From: Anaeramoeba flamelloides
Taxonomy: Eukaryota; Metamonada; Anaeramoebidae
Direction of reading: 5' to 3'
DNA: 64,000 bases
NCBI GenBank assembly: GCA_027625915.1
Contig: JANTQA010000036.1
Location: 2,661,501 to 2,725,500 of the forward strand
Of the stretch, positions 34,279 to 46,258 are shown in pieces. The translations under genes and the position numbers were made by a program. The first letter of the stretch is position 1. Each line of letters opens with the position of its first letter. The notes beneath the pieces are model-generated. The model had not been told where the DNA came from. It ran no database searches and saw nothing but the letters and a program-made list of their open reading frames with translations.

Positions 34279-37200
34279 ATGTCTCGTTTTAAAAAGTTTC
34301 TAAGTAAAAAAAACAAAGGCAAAAACACAACATCCGAAATTTCATCTGTTACAAAAGGAGGTTCTTTACACCAAGATGAAAAAATTTCAATTCCACCTGA
34401 AAATGAACTGAATAGTATGTTTGAAAATTTACTTGTAAGTCAAAAAGAGTTAAATACCCAATTAAATAAATTCTTTATTCTTTTTCCCTATCAAGGTTTG
34501 TCCTTTATTTACTGTTAAATCCACTTTGTGTACTTGTTTTTTAAATAAAAAAAAAAATAAAAAAAAAATAACAAAATAAATAAAAAGACAGAACTTGGTT
34601 TACCAGAACTTACAAAAAAACAAATGAGGCAAATGGAACCAGAAAAAAAATGGGTTGTTCTTTGTCAACATAAATCAAAAGAAGAGCTGAAGGTAAATTC
34701 TCTTGGTCTTTTTTTCTTTATTATTTCCCACATAATATCATAATTTGGGTTTTAAATTAGTTGTTTCCTATTACAGATTGACTCCACTCTTTATGAGTTA
34801 TCCTAAGATCCTTTTTTTTGGTACAAATAAATTCTTTCAATCAGATTTTAATCGAATACTTTACCAAAATCAAAAATTTACAAAAAATTCAACAAAAAAA
34901 GAAATTAAAAAAAAAAAAAATAACTTGGAAAAAATCATCAGGCTTTATTTCAAAATTAAATCAACAAAAAGGCTTGTTTTCAAAACACAAGCAAGCAGCA
35001 AAAAAAAAAACAAAAACAAAATAATTCACCTTTCTTATTCCAACACACTTTTGTTGTCTTGATTTTTCTTCTTTTTTTAAAAAAACCAAAAAAATAAAAT
35101 AAAAAAAGAAATTAGAGGCCGAGTCTGGCAAAACCTCCGAAACAACACCCAAATATTTTGTTGAGCAACTAAAAACGAACTTAAATTCTAAAACGATTCT
35201 CAGTCTACGAACTGCCTTATCGTCTAACCCATTATCGTGGATCATTGAATTTTTAGAGTTAGGTGGATTCTCGTTATTTATGGAGGGCTTCTCGAAGAGC
35301 GGGCATAAGGATCCCAAAACGAAGACAAGGAATGATTTAGAGTTTGAGTATGAATGCATCAAATCGTGCAAGTCTATCATGAACAACAACCCTGGGCTTG
35401 AGGCCTTTCTGTCGCACAAGAAGTATACCATTTTCCTTGTCTTGTGCTTAGATTGGAGCAAGCAATGGAACTACTTGAAGAAGGTTTTGGAATTGTTGAC
35501 TGTGATCTCTGTTGTGCCGCCTAACGGGCATCGTTACTGCCTTGAGGGGCTCAGCTATTTGAGAGAAAAACGGAATTTTAAGTCGAGGTTTGCCGTTTTG
35601 ACAAACCACTTGAAGGAGTCGATCGAGGATCAGGAAAGCCTGGAATTCCAAGAGTCGTGCATAATGTTTATTAACACGCTCATCGAGACACCACAGGATC
35701 CGTATGTGTGCTTTGAGCTACGAAAGGAGTTTGCGGTTTTGGGCATCCGAAGGATCCTGAGCAAAATTAATGTTGAAAAATCCAAAGGCCTTGCCAACCA
35801 AATTGAAATGTTTTATCAGGGGTGGAAACGGGATGAAGAAAAGACACGAGAAACCATTCAGGACATTCCAGAAAGGGACGAGCAAAATTTGGAACTTGTG
35901 TTCCAATTGCTATGTGAAAACATGATGAAGTCAGACGATCGGGAAGACTTTTTAAAAATACTGAACAAATTTTGTGATGCGTCCTTCGATAGCACCCTGA
36001 CAGTGTGGCCAAAATTGGATCTTTTGACCTCAAGGGTAATTGAGATCGATTTGGAAAAAGATGGGGCAAGTGCGCAGGATCTCTTATTTGGATTAAATGA
36101 AGAAGAGAATAGCCAGCAGGTGAAGGAATTAGAAAATTTCATTATCAGGCAAAAAAACGAAATCCAAAAATTTGATAAGACGATTAGCTTAGTGATCAAA
36201 TCTGCATCGAAGAAAATGAATGAATTATCACAAATTATTAAAAAGCAAAAAGACATAATTAAAAAATTGATTGTGGATGAAGAAGACAATTTAAACAATT
36301 TGGAAGAAAGCCAAATAGAAACAAAGGAATTAAACGAAAAGGAAAAAGAAATAATCAAATTGAAAAACCAATTTGAATTGTTATTAAAAGAAAGAGAAGA
36401 AATTGAACAAAAAAAATTGTTGATCGAAAATGAAATAAATGACCAATCTACAAGGGAGCTGATAGTTAATTTGAATGAGAAAATCATTCATTTAAATAAC
36501 GAAATTGAAACATATAACCAAACCATAAAGGTGCATAGCACTGATTCCATGACCTACCAAGAAACTATCCTGAGTTTAAATAATGATTATCAAAGTTTAC
36601 AAAAGGATGTTGAAACCTTAGAAAATCAAATTGATGAGATCGAAAAAACTGGGGTAATACCAAAATCCTACAGAGAGAAGGAATATGAAGAAGTCGATGA
36701 AAGTGATGAAGAAAGGGAATACAAAATAAAAATAAAGGAATTAAAAGGAGAAAAATCGGTAAGAGAAAAGCAATTAAAAGAAGTGAAGGAATTATTAAAT
36801 AAAGAATTAAAAAAAACTGAAGAATTAGAAATTGAACTAAATGATAAATTGAATTTAATCAAAAAAGAAAATGATAATATTATTGATGATATAAAAAAAA
36901 TAACGAATGGTGGAAATGAAAATGTGAAAAAGGAAATAAACGAAAATGAAAATGGAAATGAAAATGAAAACGAAACAGAAATGGAAATAAAAAAAGAAGA
37001 AGGTGAGGTTGATATTGAAATAAAAAAAATTAATAATCTGGAAAATCAAATAGAGAAATTGGAAAATGATTGTAAGGCGTTCCAAAGGGTATTAAACAAT
37101 GTCAAAACAAAATATGATGAAGAAATTATTGAATTAAATAACAAAATCTCTAATATTGAAAATTATAACGAAAAATTGGTTAATGAATGGGGGAATAGAA

Positions 37201-40200
37201 TTAAGCAGATTAAAGAAGAAACGAAACAGGAAATCCATAAATGTGAAGAAACCTATAATAATGAAAAGGAAGAATATATGAATGAAATCCAAAAATTGAC
37301 GAATCAATTGTTTGAATTTAAATCAGAAATAGAAAATTATAAAAATACTATTGATTTATTAAAAGAATCCTACCAAAAGCAAATCCATTCTTTAAAACAG
37401 GAAAGCAATTCCATTTCGATGAATAACGAAGAGTTTGAGCATAAGATCCAACTACTCAAAAAGGAAAAGGAAAATTTAGATGAGAAATTAAATAAATTAA
37501 AAGAGATTTTCCATAATCAAAAAAAGATTGGTGAACAAAAAATTGAAAATTTACGAAGAATTATAAACGATCAAGAATCGGAAACAGAAAAAAGTAAACG
37601 GACTTTAAAAAATTGGGGTCAAAAAATACATGAATTTGAATTAGATTCCAAGGCATATCAATTAACTATTACTAATATGAAGGAAAATTATGAAAAGGAA
37701 ATGGAAAATTTATTAATTACAGTCGACAATTTAAGAATAGAATACGATCAAAAACTTAAGGAATATAAGGAAAATAGTAATGTCAGTGATCAAAGTCAAG
37801 AGGGATCAGGTAATAATAGCCAAATTGAGAAAGAAAAAAATTTTCAACAAGAATTAAATGAACAGCAAATTGAATTAGAAAAATTAGAAATCCAAAATAA
37901 AAAAGAAGAAAAAAAAATTAATAATGTCAAAAAGCAAATTGATTTAATCAATAAGGAAATCAATCAATTAAATAATACAAATGAGCAATTAAAAAAAAAT
38001 ATGGAGAAAGTCAAAATAAATAAAAAAGAAAAAAAAATGGAATTAGAAAATGAAATACAAAATTTGCAATCACAAATAAAGGATTTGCAAAATAAAAAAA
38101 TAAATAATGAGAGCAATGATATGAACGAGAATGAGAGCGGTGGTAATAGCAATGAAAATTATAATACTACTAATAATAATAATACAGGAATGACGGAAAC
38201 TGAAAGGACCAAAATAATAAATTTGGAAAATCAAGTTCGTAAATTGGAAGGCCAATTGTCGAACGAAAATAGTTTGGGTAAATTGAATATCAGTACAACG
38301 AAATCAAAATATGAATCGGTTATTGAAATTTCAAATAAAAAATTAAAAACTTTACAAAATACATTAAAAGAAATGAATAAATTAATTATTAAAGAAAGAA
38401 AAACTTTAAGTGAAAAATTAAAATTATCTATCGACAAGTCTATGAATGAAAATAATAATAATAATAATGATAATAAGAATAATTTAATTAATACCAATGA
38501 AGAGGAAAACAATGAACAATTTATTGAATATGAAAACAGGATTGAAAATCTTACAAAGCAAATCAAAAAATATAACCAATTACAAATTAAACAGCAGAAG
38601 GAAATTAATGAATTAAAAAAAAATTTTGAAAAAAAGATGACTCAAATTTCAAATAATAACGATAATGATTTAAAGGCAAATAATAACAATAATTTGCAAG
38701 GTGGCGGTGGCAGTAGTAATCGTAGTATGATCAGTAACACTTTAACGCGGAATAGAATCAATAAACGAATAATCAAGCCAAGGATTGCGGGGCGTAACAG
38801 AAGAAGTAATCGGGGGTTTATGGCACAAAGAAGAGAATTTGAAAATATTATTAAAAAATTAGAAGAGGAAAATAAAGAATTAAAAAGCCAAACGAAAAAA
38901 AAAAATCCCAAACAGAATCAAAAAAAACAAATTATTAACACCGACTTTTTAGAGAATGAATCCTCGAATTTAATCAAAAGTAACAATCAGAAGAAGCAAA
39001 AGATCGACATCATTAAAAAAGTAAATAAGGCACCCAGTAAGCCAATGAAAATATTGCCTTGGAATAAATATAATGTTAATCAAATTGAAAATACAATTTG
39101 GAAGGAAATTAACAATGATATTGATAATAATAAAAACGATATTAATACCCAAGAAATTGAAAGCCTCTTTAATAATAACGCGATTGTTAGTAATAACAAG
39201 ACTACCAATAATAACAATCCAAATATAATCAAATCGTTAAATATTTTGAAAGAAGACAAATTTAAAAATATTGAGAAAATGTTCAATAATTTGCAAATCT
39301 CATTTTTGGCAATCAAAAATTCAATTTTGGATCTCGACGAGGAAGCCCTAACTGTTGACAATTTAAAGGAACTGTTAATAACCTCGCCAACAAAATTTGA
39401 ATTTGAATTATTGGAGCAATATCGGGGGCTAAAATCTTTAAGATTGAGTAAGCCCGAACAGTTTCTATTGGATATCATTGACATCCCAAGATACAATATC
39501 AAAATAAGGTCTTGGCTCTGTAAAAGAACCTTTCAATCCAAGATGGATCACATTGTCAAGATGATCGAAAATTTGTCATTGGCCTGCAATGAATTAAAAT
39601 CTAGTGGGACCCTAAAAACGATTCTCAAGGTCATTTTAACAATCGGCAACTATTTGAACGGTGGCACATACCGAGGCAACGCGTCTGGATTTAAATTAAG
39701 CACATTGCCCAAACTGTACCACGTCAAGGGCAATAACACAAAGAGCCCCAATTTGCTGTATTTCATCGCAAAATTAATCGGTGAAAATGGCATTTCTGCA
39801 ATGCAATTAATAAACGAAATCCCCCACGTTAAAGACGCCTCATCCGTTTCCTTCAAGTCAATCAAAAAGAATTTCCAGCAGATCGGTAAGGATTTGAAAA
39901 TGATACAATTGGAAATTATCGATTGCCAAAACGAGCAAGACGCCGGCAACTTTAGGGACAAAATGAGAAGTTTCTTGAATTTTTCAATCAAGGAATATAA
40001 GTACATGGCGAAAAGAATCTCGGACTCGGAATCCATTTTTAATCAAACAGTTAGCTTCTTTGCAGAGGATTTAAATATACAACCAAACGAATTCTTTATT
40101 CCCATACTCGATTTCTCAAATAAACTGCAAAATATTTTGAATGAAACCTCTTCACAAAAATCTTCGTCAACTTTCCACCAGGCGAATACAGATGTCGGTC

Positions 40201-40259
40201 TCGTAGAAGGAATCATTAAGTCGATAAAATCAGGTGCCCAAATGAGAGGTGAAAATTAG
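34279..40259 (+). CDS. Diaphanous-type formin without FH1 (GBD/FH3 - coiled coil - FH2)
   Basis: Three exons, 34279-34434, 34588-34692 and 35118-40259, give 1800 residues. All junctions are phase 0 and rebuild a GBD/FH3 region: MFENLL|TELGLPELTKKQMRQMEPEKKWVVLCQHKSKEELK|…TPKYFVEQLK…LRTALSSNPLSWIIEFLELGGFSLF (about 45-460). Residues about 430-1290 are predicted coiled coil (E/K/N/L-rich heptads), then an Arg-rich patch (about 1290-1320). FH2 runs from about 1390 (PSKPMKILPWNKY…TIWKEI) through FLLDIIDIPRY and IGNYLNGGTYRGNASGFKLSTL (about 1595) to near the C-terminus. FH2 dimers nucleate and cap actin filaments, and GBD/FH3 is the Rho-binding regulatory half. There is no polyproline FH1, which normally feeds profilin-actin; only a few prolines precede FH2. 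Only a short tail follows FH2, with no obvious DAD. The N-terminal and FH2 parts are GC-richer than the coiled coil. A frame inside intron 2 (34745-35062) was not used. Confidence 0.93.
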
Positions 40260-41039
40260 AAAAGAAATTTCTTTTTATTTTCATTTGATTTTTTATTTTC
40301 ATATTTCTTATTGTTTGGGTTTTTTTTTTTTATTATTATTAATTAATTAATTCTTATCAATGTTGTTTTTTTTTTTTTTTTTTCATTTGTACTGATAGTT
40401 TCTTGTGGAAATTAAATCGCTGTTTTTCAAATTAAAATCCTTTATCGGAATTATTTTTTCTTATAATATGCATCCATTTCACATGTGCTATGAAACCTTT
40501 ATGTTAAATAAAAAAATAAAATACTCAAAATGAATTTAAATTAAGTTCAACATAAAGTCTGAACTTAGGTTTTATTCCTTATTTTTGATGTTTCAATTTA
40601 TATTTTTCATGGCACCTGCGAAAGAACAGTGGTATATAATTTTCATGAAGGCATTGCAATTTATTTTGCATTTTTTTATTTAATTTTAATGTGGAAATTT
40701 GAAATTAAACATGAATTTTAGTTTCTCAAAATTTAATAAATATGTTAGTTTTAATAATATAATTTTCATAGACAATACTAATATGTTGTTTTTTAATAGT
40801 TGATTCATCAGAAAAACTATAACTAAAATAATAAAACAGATCATTAAATTTTTTTTTTTTTTTTTATAGTGGAAATTTTTTAATTCTTAATACTTATATA
40901 TGTCCTTAATAAAATTAAGCACTATTTTTTTCTGATTAATATTTTTCGAAATCTAGCTTTATAACTTTTTTCAATTAACCACTGGGATAAAATTTTTTTA
41001 GAATAAAAACACTCTCAACTTTTGAATATCGCAAATAAA
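40260..41039. other. Intergenic region downstream of the formin
   Basis: AT-rich with poly-T tracts. An AATAAA word near 40505 could mark a 3' end. No gene. Confidence 0.4.
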
Positions 41040-41640
41040 CTATTTTTCAAAAATTTTGATTCACTTTATAATGTTAATGGGAGTTGTTTTGAGGGTTTAT
41101 TCCAGTATTATTAACAAAAAAATATTTTCAGATTTTTGGATGAGAATCATTTTTTCTAATTTTATAAATTTTAGTTTTGCTTTTTCAAATTTTTTTTTTC
41201 TTTTGTTTTTCTTTTTCTTTTTTCTTAGATCTGTTCTTTTTTTTTCTTTTTCTTTTTTTTTTTTTTTTAAAAAAATAGATCATATATGGAAAAAAAAGAG
41301 ATCTTCGAAAAGAAAAATAATCACTTTGAAAATTGTGGCTATGTAATGTCTTTTAAAATGGATTTAATTATTCATAAAAAATCTTGTTATTCAACTTTTT
41401 TTCAGTGAAAGTTCAGTAATAAAAAATCCGTAATGCTCATTTCAAAAATTGTGACTCACTTTTTTTTTATTTTTTGGTTTAATTTTTTTTTCTCTTTGAT
41501 ATATCAGGCTTTTTATAGATTTAGAATGACTTAAAAGTGAATTTCCAGTCAGATTTAGTTATTAATTGTTCTTGAATACTAAAGGATATTTTCTTTTCAA
41601 TTTATTATTTCAGGTGGGTCACAATTTTTGAAAAAGAGTT
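41040..41640 (-). repeat. Inverted third copy of the 10.1-11.3 kb repeat unit
   Basis: Reads as the reverse complement of unit B (10725-11310) over its whole length, e.g. TTCACTTTATAATGTTAATG, GTTTATTCCAGTA, AGATCTTCGAAAAG, GTAATGTCTTTTAAAATGGA, CAGTAATAAAAAATCCGTAA and TCAATTTATTATTTCAGGTG. It is closer to unit B than to unit A. Confidence 0.85.
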
Positions 41641-43907
41641 TATTTTTTGAAATTACTTTGCACTTTTTTATTTTTTTTTGAAAAATTGGGGTTGAGAAAA
41701 TTTTGAAATCAAAGAATAAGTTAATATATTAAATTAGAATAGTTTTCTAGAGAGTTTATCTTTTTAATTTAACTTTTTTTGTAATTTTACCATTTAAAAA
41801 TAAAAAAAAAAAAACATACGAAGACCAAATTAGTCCGTTTTGTGAAAAGAAAATTCCCCATTATTTAGAATTTGTTTCAGCCAATGAGTTAAAACAAGAT
41901 AGTGTATCTAAAAATATACATAATCTCAAGTTTGAATTCAATGATTTTGGCAAAAAATGTTTTCAAGAAAAAATTAAATTGAAACTTTATTTATTTTTAT
42001 TTTTTCATTTTGTTTTTTTAATTTTTTTACGGGAAAGTATTTGATCAGTTTTCAATTTTTAGTGTTTTTTGGTTCGTAGGGACATATTCAACAAAATAAC
42101 AAAAATACCAAAAATTTTTTTTAATTCAATGATTTTTTTTTAAATTTTTTGGATTTTTCTGTTCGATATGTGAGAAAAAACATCAGTTTATGAAAGATTT
42201 TAACTTAAATTTAATTTTGATATCTGGTTATCATAGATTTTTTTACAAAAGTTCAAAGACTTTTAGTTATTCAGGTAGATCAACTCGTTCTAAATCTTTT
42301 ACAAAAAAAAAATATGGAATTAATATTCCTTTTTGATATAAATAGATATATATTTGGTTGAAAATGTATTATAAAAAGAAGGAACAAGTGAAATTTTACC
42401 GCTATTAGTACTGCTAATGAGAAAAGTATATTAATATCAATTACAAACTGTAGGAAACACATAAATTGCTGAAATCTAAAATTTTGAATGTTTTAAATCA
42501 TTTCAAAGTTTATCATTTAGAATATAGTATTTATAAACAAGTTAGAATTAGTGATAGATTAACGGCACTTAATTGATACATAAAAAATCAAAAAGTAAGA
42601 CAAAACTTTGAGATTAATCTTTTTGGGATTTTTGTGATTTACTCTTTGAAATAGGAAGCAAAATACTCTAAATTCTTTTTAAATTTTTAAATAAATTTCT
42701 TACAAGATTTATTGTTTTTTTATATATATATTAAAGTGTAGATTGATAAAAACTTATTTAAAGCTAAAAATAATTTTTTTTTTATTATTTATTTTGACTT
42801 TTGAAAACTTATACAAAGAGTAAGTTTTGTATATCATTTGATTTGGTGTTACAATTTTACATATCTATATTAATATATGAATGAATATAATAGGTTTTTC
42901 TCTTAAATATAGATTTATTTTTCTCTCTAAATTTTCATTCTATTTTCAAAATGAAGAATTAGATAATTTGAAAAGAGATTAAAAAAAGGATTCAAGGTCA
43001 CATCAGATTTATCTCCAATTTTATATTCAAAGTGTTGGAAGTTCTACTTTAAGTTGTTTCCCCCCCCTATACTATCTTTTGGGCACTAACTAGAGATATA
43101 CCCATTAACTTTAGTTTTTTCGAATATCACAAAAGATAGAATCTATTTAAAAAAATTGTTTTTGATATTCAATTTCTACTTTAATATTGAAATTTCAATT
43201 CGTAAAAGGGTAAAGTTAAATATTTTGGTTTTCTTGTTGATTAAAAACAAATACAGGTTAGATTTAAATATAATTATCTTTCGGTTATGCTCTAAATTCT
43301 TTTTGGATGTAATGAAGAATGTTTTCTTTTTGATATTCGTTATCAATAAAATTTTTAATTTTCAAAATTTACACAAAAATAATTGAATCGTAATCAAGAA
43401 AAATCAAAGACTAAATTCACATCCTAGTTTAAAAAAAAGTGAGAACTTTTTAAAAACTTGCCCAAAAAATACTTTGAAAAATAATTCAATATTTATTTCA
43501 AAAAAATAATTTTATCAGAGTTTTTATTTATATAAAAATAAACAAAGAAACTGTTAAATGTGGGGTAAAAGCGGGGGTGTGAAAAAAAAAATTAAAAATT
43601 TTGAGTTCTGGTTTTATTAAAAATTTATATTTTAAAAAGTTTTGTTTCTGGTAACCTTATTAAAAAAAAAATTCCTCACTTGAAAAGCAAAGCTGTATGG
43701 AATTAATTAGTTTTCAAAAATTGTTTATTTTTAATTTATAAATTAATTTTAAATAAAATGGCCATTATACACCAAAATTGACATACCCAAAAGAATGGAA
43801 TCAAATATTGTATTTTAAAAATAGTAAAAAAATACACTTTTGCCACAAGATCACTTTTTAGTTTTTATATACTTATTTGACACAAAAACAAATTTCATAT
43901 AAACTAA

Positions 43908-44428
43908 AATTCCAAAATTTTCCACATAGTTAAAGGTTCACAGCAAAAAATAATTCAAATTGGAAAATAATTTGGATTTACATAAAAATTATGAAAATCA
44001 TTTTTTAATCTATTAGTTTTTTTTTTTTTTTCATTTAATTTTTTAAATTATGTAACTTGTTTCATTGGATCAAAAATTTTTTTCAATAATTGATATTATG
44101 TTAAAGTTGAGTTGTTCTAAATAGAAGAACTCAAATAAAATTATGTTGGTAGTATCTAATCATTTGATCAATCAATGTTCCTCATAGATTTTAAACAAAT
44201 TTTCCAATGTATTTTTTTTGTTTGACTCTCTCCAAAATTTTTAACACAATCTTGATTTATTAGTATTGAGAATTTTTTATTTTTTGTTTTCTGGGTATTG
44301 TAACTGATAAATAATTGTTAACATATCAAATAGTGAATGGTTTTAATTGGGTATTTGTTTGGGAATTGAATAAATAAGATTTTTTTTACAAAAATTGAAT
44401 TTTGGTGTGTAAAAAATATTCAATTGGG
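43908..44428. mobile_element. Tc1-like non-autonomous element, family 10, copy 2
   Basis: Begins ATTCCAAAATTTTCCACATA and ends near GTGTGTAAAAAATATTCAAT. Collinear with 29259-29775 through words such as CATTTGATCAATCAA and ACAAATTTTCCAATGTATTTT. The ends are more decayed than in copy 1. Confidence 0.6.
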
Positions 44429-44929
44429 GTTTAGATGAATTTAAAAGAATTTGGTTAGATAATAAAAAAAGTTGTTCACATAAATTTTCCCTCTGTTTAT
44501 ATTTTTCAATCAAATGATAGTATCAATTCTAAAGAACACTACCAATAAATGAAATAATAAAGTTTCGTTCCCTGAATTGCCATATTTAAAAAGAAAAGAA
44601 AAAAGCCTTAAAGATTTTTTTATTTTCAAGATTTAAGAAAGTCTGAAATATCATAAATTAATTTTTATACAGTGTGTTTAACGAAGAAAGTAAATTTTAC
44701 TATTGTTTAAAATTTTAATTGTGTGAACAATGCTGAAAAATATTTTTTGAGTGGATCATGATATTGAAACTTTGAAACCAAAAGATCATTCTCTGCTCTA
44801 TTTATGAAAAGAGTCAAAGTAATTCAGAGTGGAATCTTTAATTTTTCGATTTTTTGAACATTTTTTTGTTGGTATGAAAATCTATTATACTTGGATATAT
44901 TCCACGATATTATTTAATAAAATATCAAT

Positions 44930-45010
44930 ATATTTAGTTAAAGAAATGATTTGAAGAATTCATTTTCGCATAAATGGTGGCACTCAAAATTTGAAAAATG
45001 TACTTACCCC
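44930..45010 (+). repeat. Short dispersed repeat (partner at 61860-61960)
   Basis: Shares AAAGAAATGATTTGAAGAATTC, GCATAAATGGTGGCAC and AAAATGTACT.ACCCCC in the same order. Probably an end fragment of a further Tc1-like element. Confidence 0.65.
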
Positions 45011-45814
45011 CTTAAATAAAAACAATTTCCACCATATAATTTTCTCTAAACAATTTTTTGGGTGGCTTAAAAAATAACTACATTTATTCTACACATTTTT
45101 ATTAGACAGATTTTTTTTACTTTTTTTCACTATTTGATGTTAATTTTGATTTTTTCACCTTTTGACCGACTCTGTTAATAATACAAACAATGCGGGTCTG
45201 CCTTGTATTAGAAAGGTATTTGAGATTTTAAAAGATAAATCTTTTAAGGAAAGGTCAAATGATTTTATTTTGGTAAAATTTGTTAGTTTAAGATACGATT
45301 TCCTTTTTTCTCAATGATCAAAAGGTTTTTTTTTAGGATAATGGTAAACAAATCAGCAAATTTAATGGGCCATTAGAGTGACTTTTTCCAAATTTCCATT
45401 TTCTGTCTTAGCGTTAAAGTAAGAATTGTCTGGATTGATGAAAAATATTTTTTGAAAGGTAGGAGAAAAGGCCATTGTTTTGAAGGAAATCTTGGATTAA
45501 AAAGAGGATTTCAAAGAAATTTTTCAAAATGAAAGTATTCGTTTGAACTTTATATTTTGAATTTATTGAGTTCAAGTGTTTTTACCACTTGTCAACACGG
45601 TGTGCTTTCAATTAAATAAAAAACAAAGATGAATATATATTTTTTTTTGTTACAAAAAAGTGTTTGGCATTTAGAGATACAAAAACTCAGAAGAACTTGC
45701 TCTCATCAAAGATAAAGTGAAAGTTATTTTGATTCTTGTTTTTTGGAAAATTCCTTTTCTCTTTTTTTTTTTTCCTTTGTGATTTTTTTTTGTTCATTGC
45801 TTAAAGGAAAGGTG

Positions 45815-46258
45815 TTATTTTTCACGTATCTCTTTGATTAAGACACGAATTTGTTCCAATACTTTTGAAACGACTTTTTTCTTTAAATAATCTGGGACTT
45901 GCTCGTATGTTTGATTACATGATGCTGTTATTATGTACTCGTCTTCTTCTTCTCCCTCTGCAACATTTCGAAATTTGAGTTCTCCAGAATATTTCTTTTT
46001 GATGGACTCTTCGCTTCCCGTGATGTGGCCTTTGATTTGAAGTTTAATGGCTAGATCCCATCCAGGGATTCTTTTGCCTCTTCTTACATTGATATATGCG
46101 TCACCAGAGACTTCAACGCTTTCTAGCATCATTTTGCCTCCTTCAAAGCCTCCAAAAGCAAGATCTTCAGTCTTTATCAATCCCTCTAATCTTTCTTTTG
46201 CCCACTTGTTCAAGTTTATTTCTTCCCAATGGAAATTACCAACGTTCCACGTAGACAT
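45815..46258 (-). CDS. Aha1 N-terminal-domain protein (Hsp90 ATPase activator, Hch1-like)
   Basis: 147 residues, single exon. It starts MSTWNVGNFHWEEINLNKWAKERL, the Aha1_N signature (NxNNWHWEE-like, then a conserved Trp), and ends …VPDYLKKKVVSKVLEQIRVLIKEIREK. The domain fills the protein. There is no AHSA1/START-like C-terminal half, and the stop at 45815 is followed by non-coding sequence. In yeast the same single-domain form is Hch1, which binds the middle domain of Hsp90 and alters its ATPase. Full Aha1 is about 350 residues. The role here is inferred to be a cytosolic Hsp90 co-chaperone. Codon use and GC are clearly above the flanks, supporting expression. A separate C-domain gene is not in the window. 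Confidence 0.9.
   Translation of the reverse strand: MSTWNVGNFHWEEINLNKWAKERLEGLIKTEDLAFGGFEGGKMMLESVEVSGDAYINVRRGKRIPGWDLAIKLQIKGHITGSEESIKKKYSGELKFRNVAEGEEEDEYIITASCNQTYEQVPDYLKKKVVSKVLEQIRVLIKEIREK

Larger units (their letters stand above)
41641..45814. other. Intergenic region with decayed elements
   Basis: No gene. Contains the family-10 element at 43908-44428 and a repeat at about 44930-45010 shared with 61860-61960. The open frames at 42462-42280 (minus) and 43156-43386 (plus) have no recognisable content. Confidence 0.5.

Noticed and set aside
34745-35062. 105-codon frame in formin intron 2
   Set aside because: Does not fit between the GBD/FH3 exons. Direct splicing restores the family sequence.
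35448-40036. Numerous minus-strand frames under the formin gene
   Set aside because: Shadows of a well-supported 1.7 kb-codon exon with conserved domains on the plus strand.
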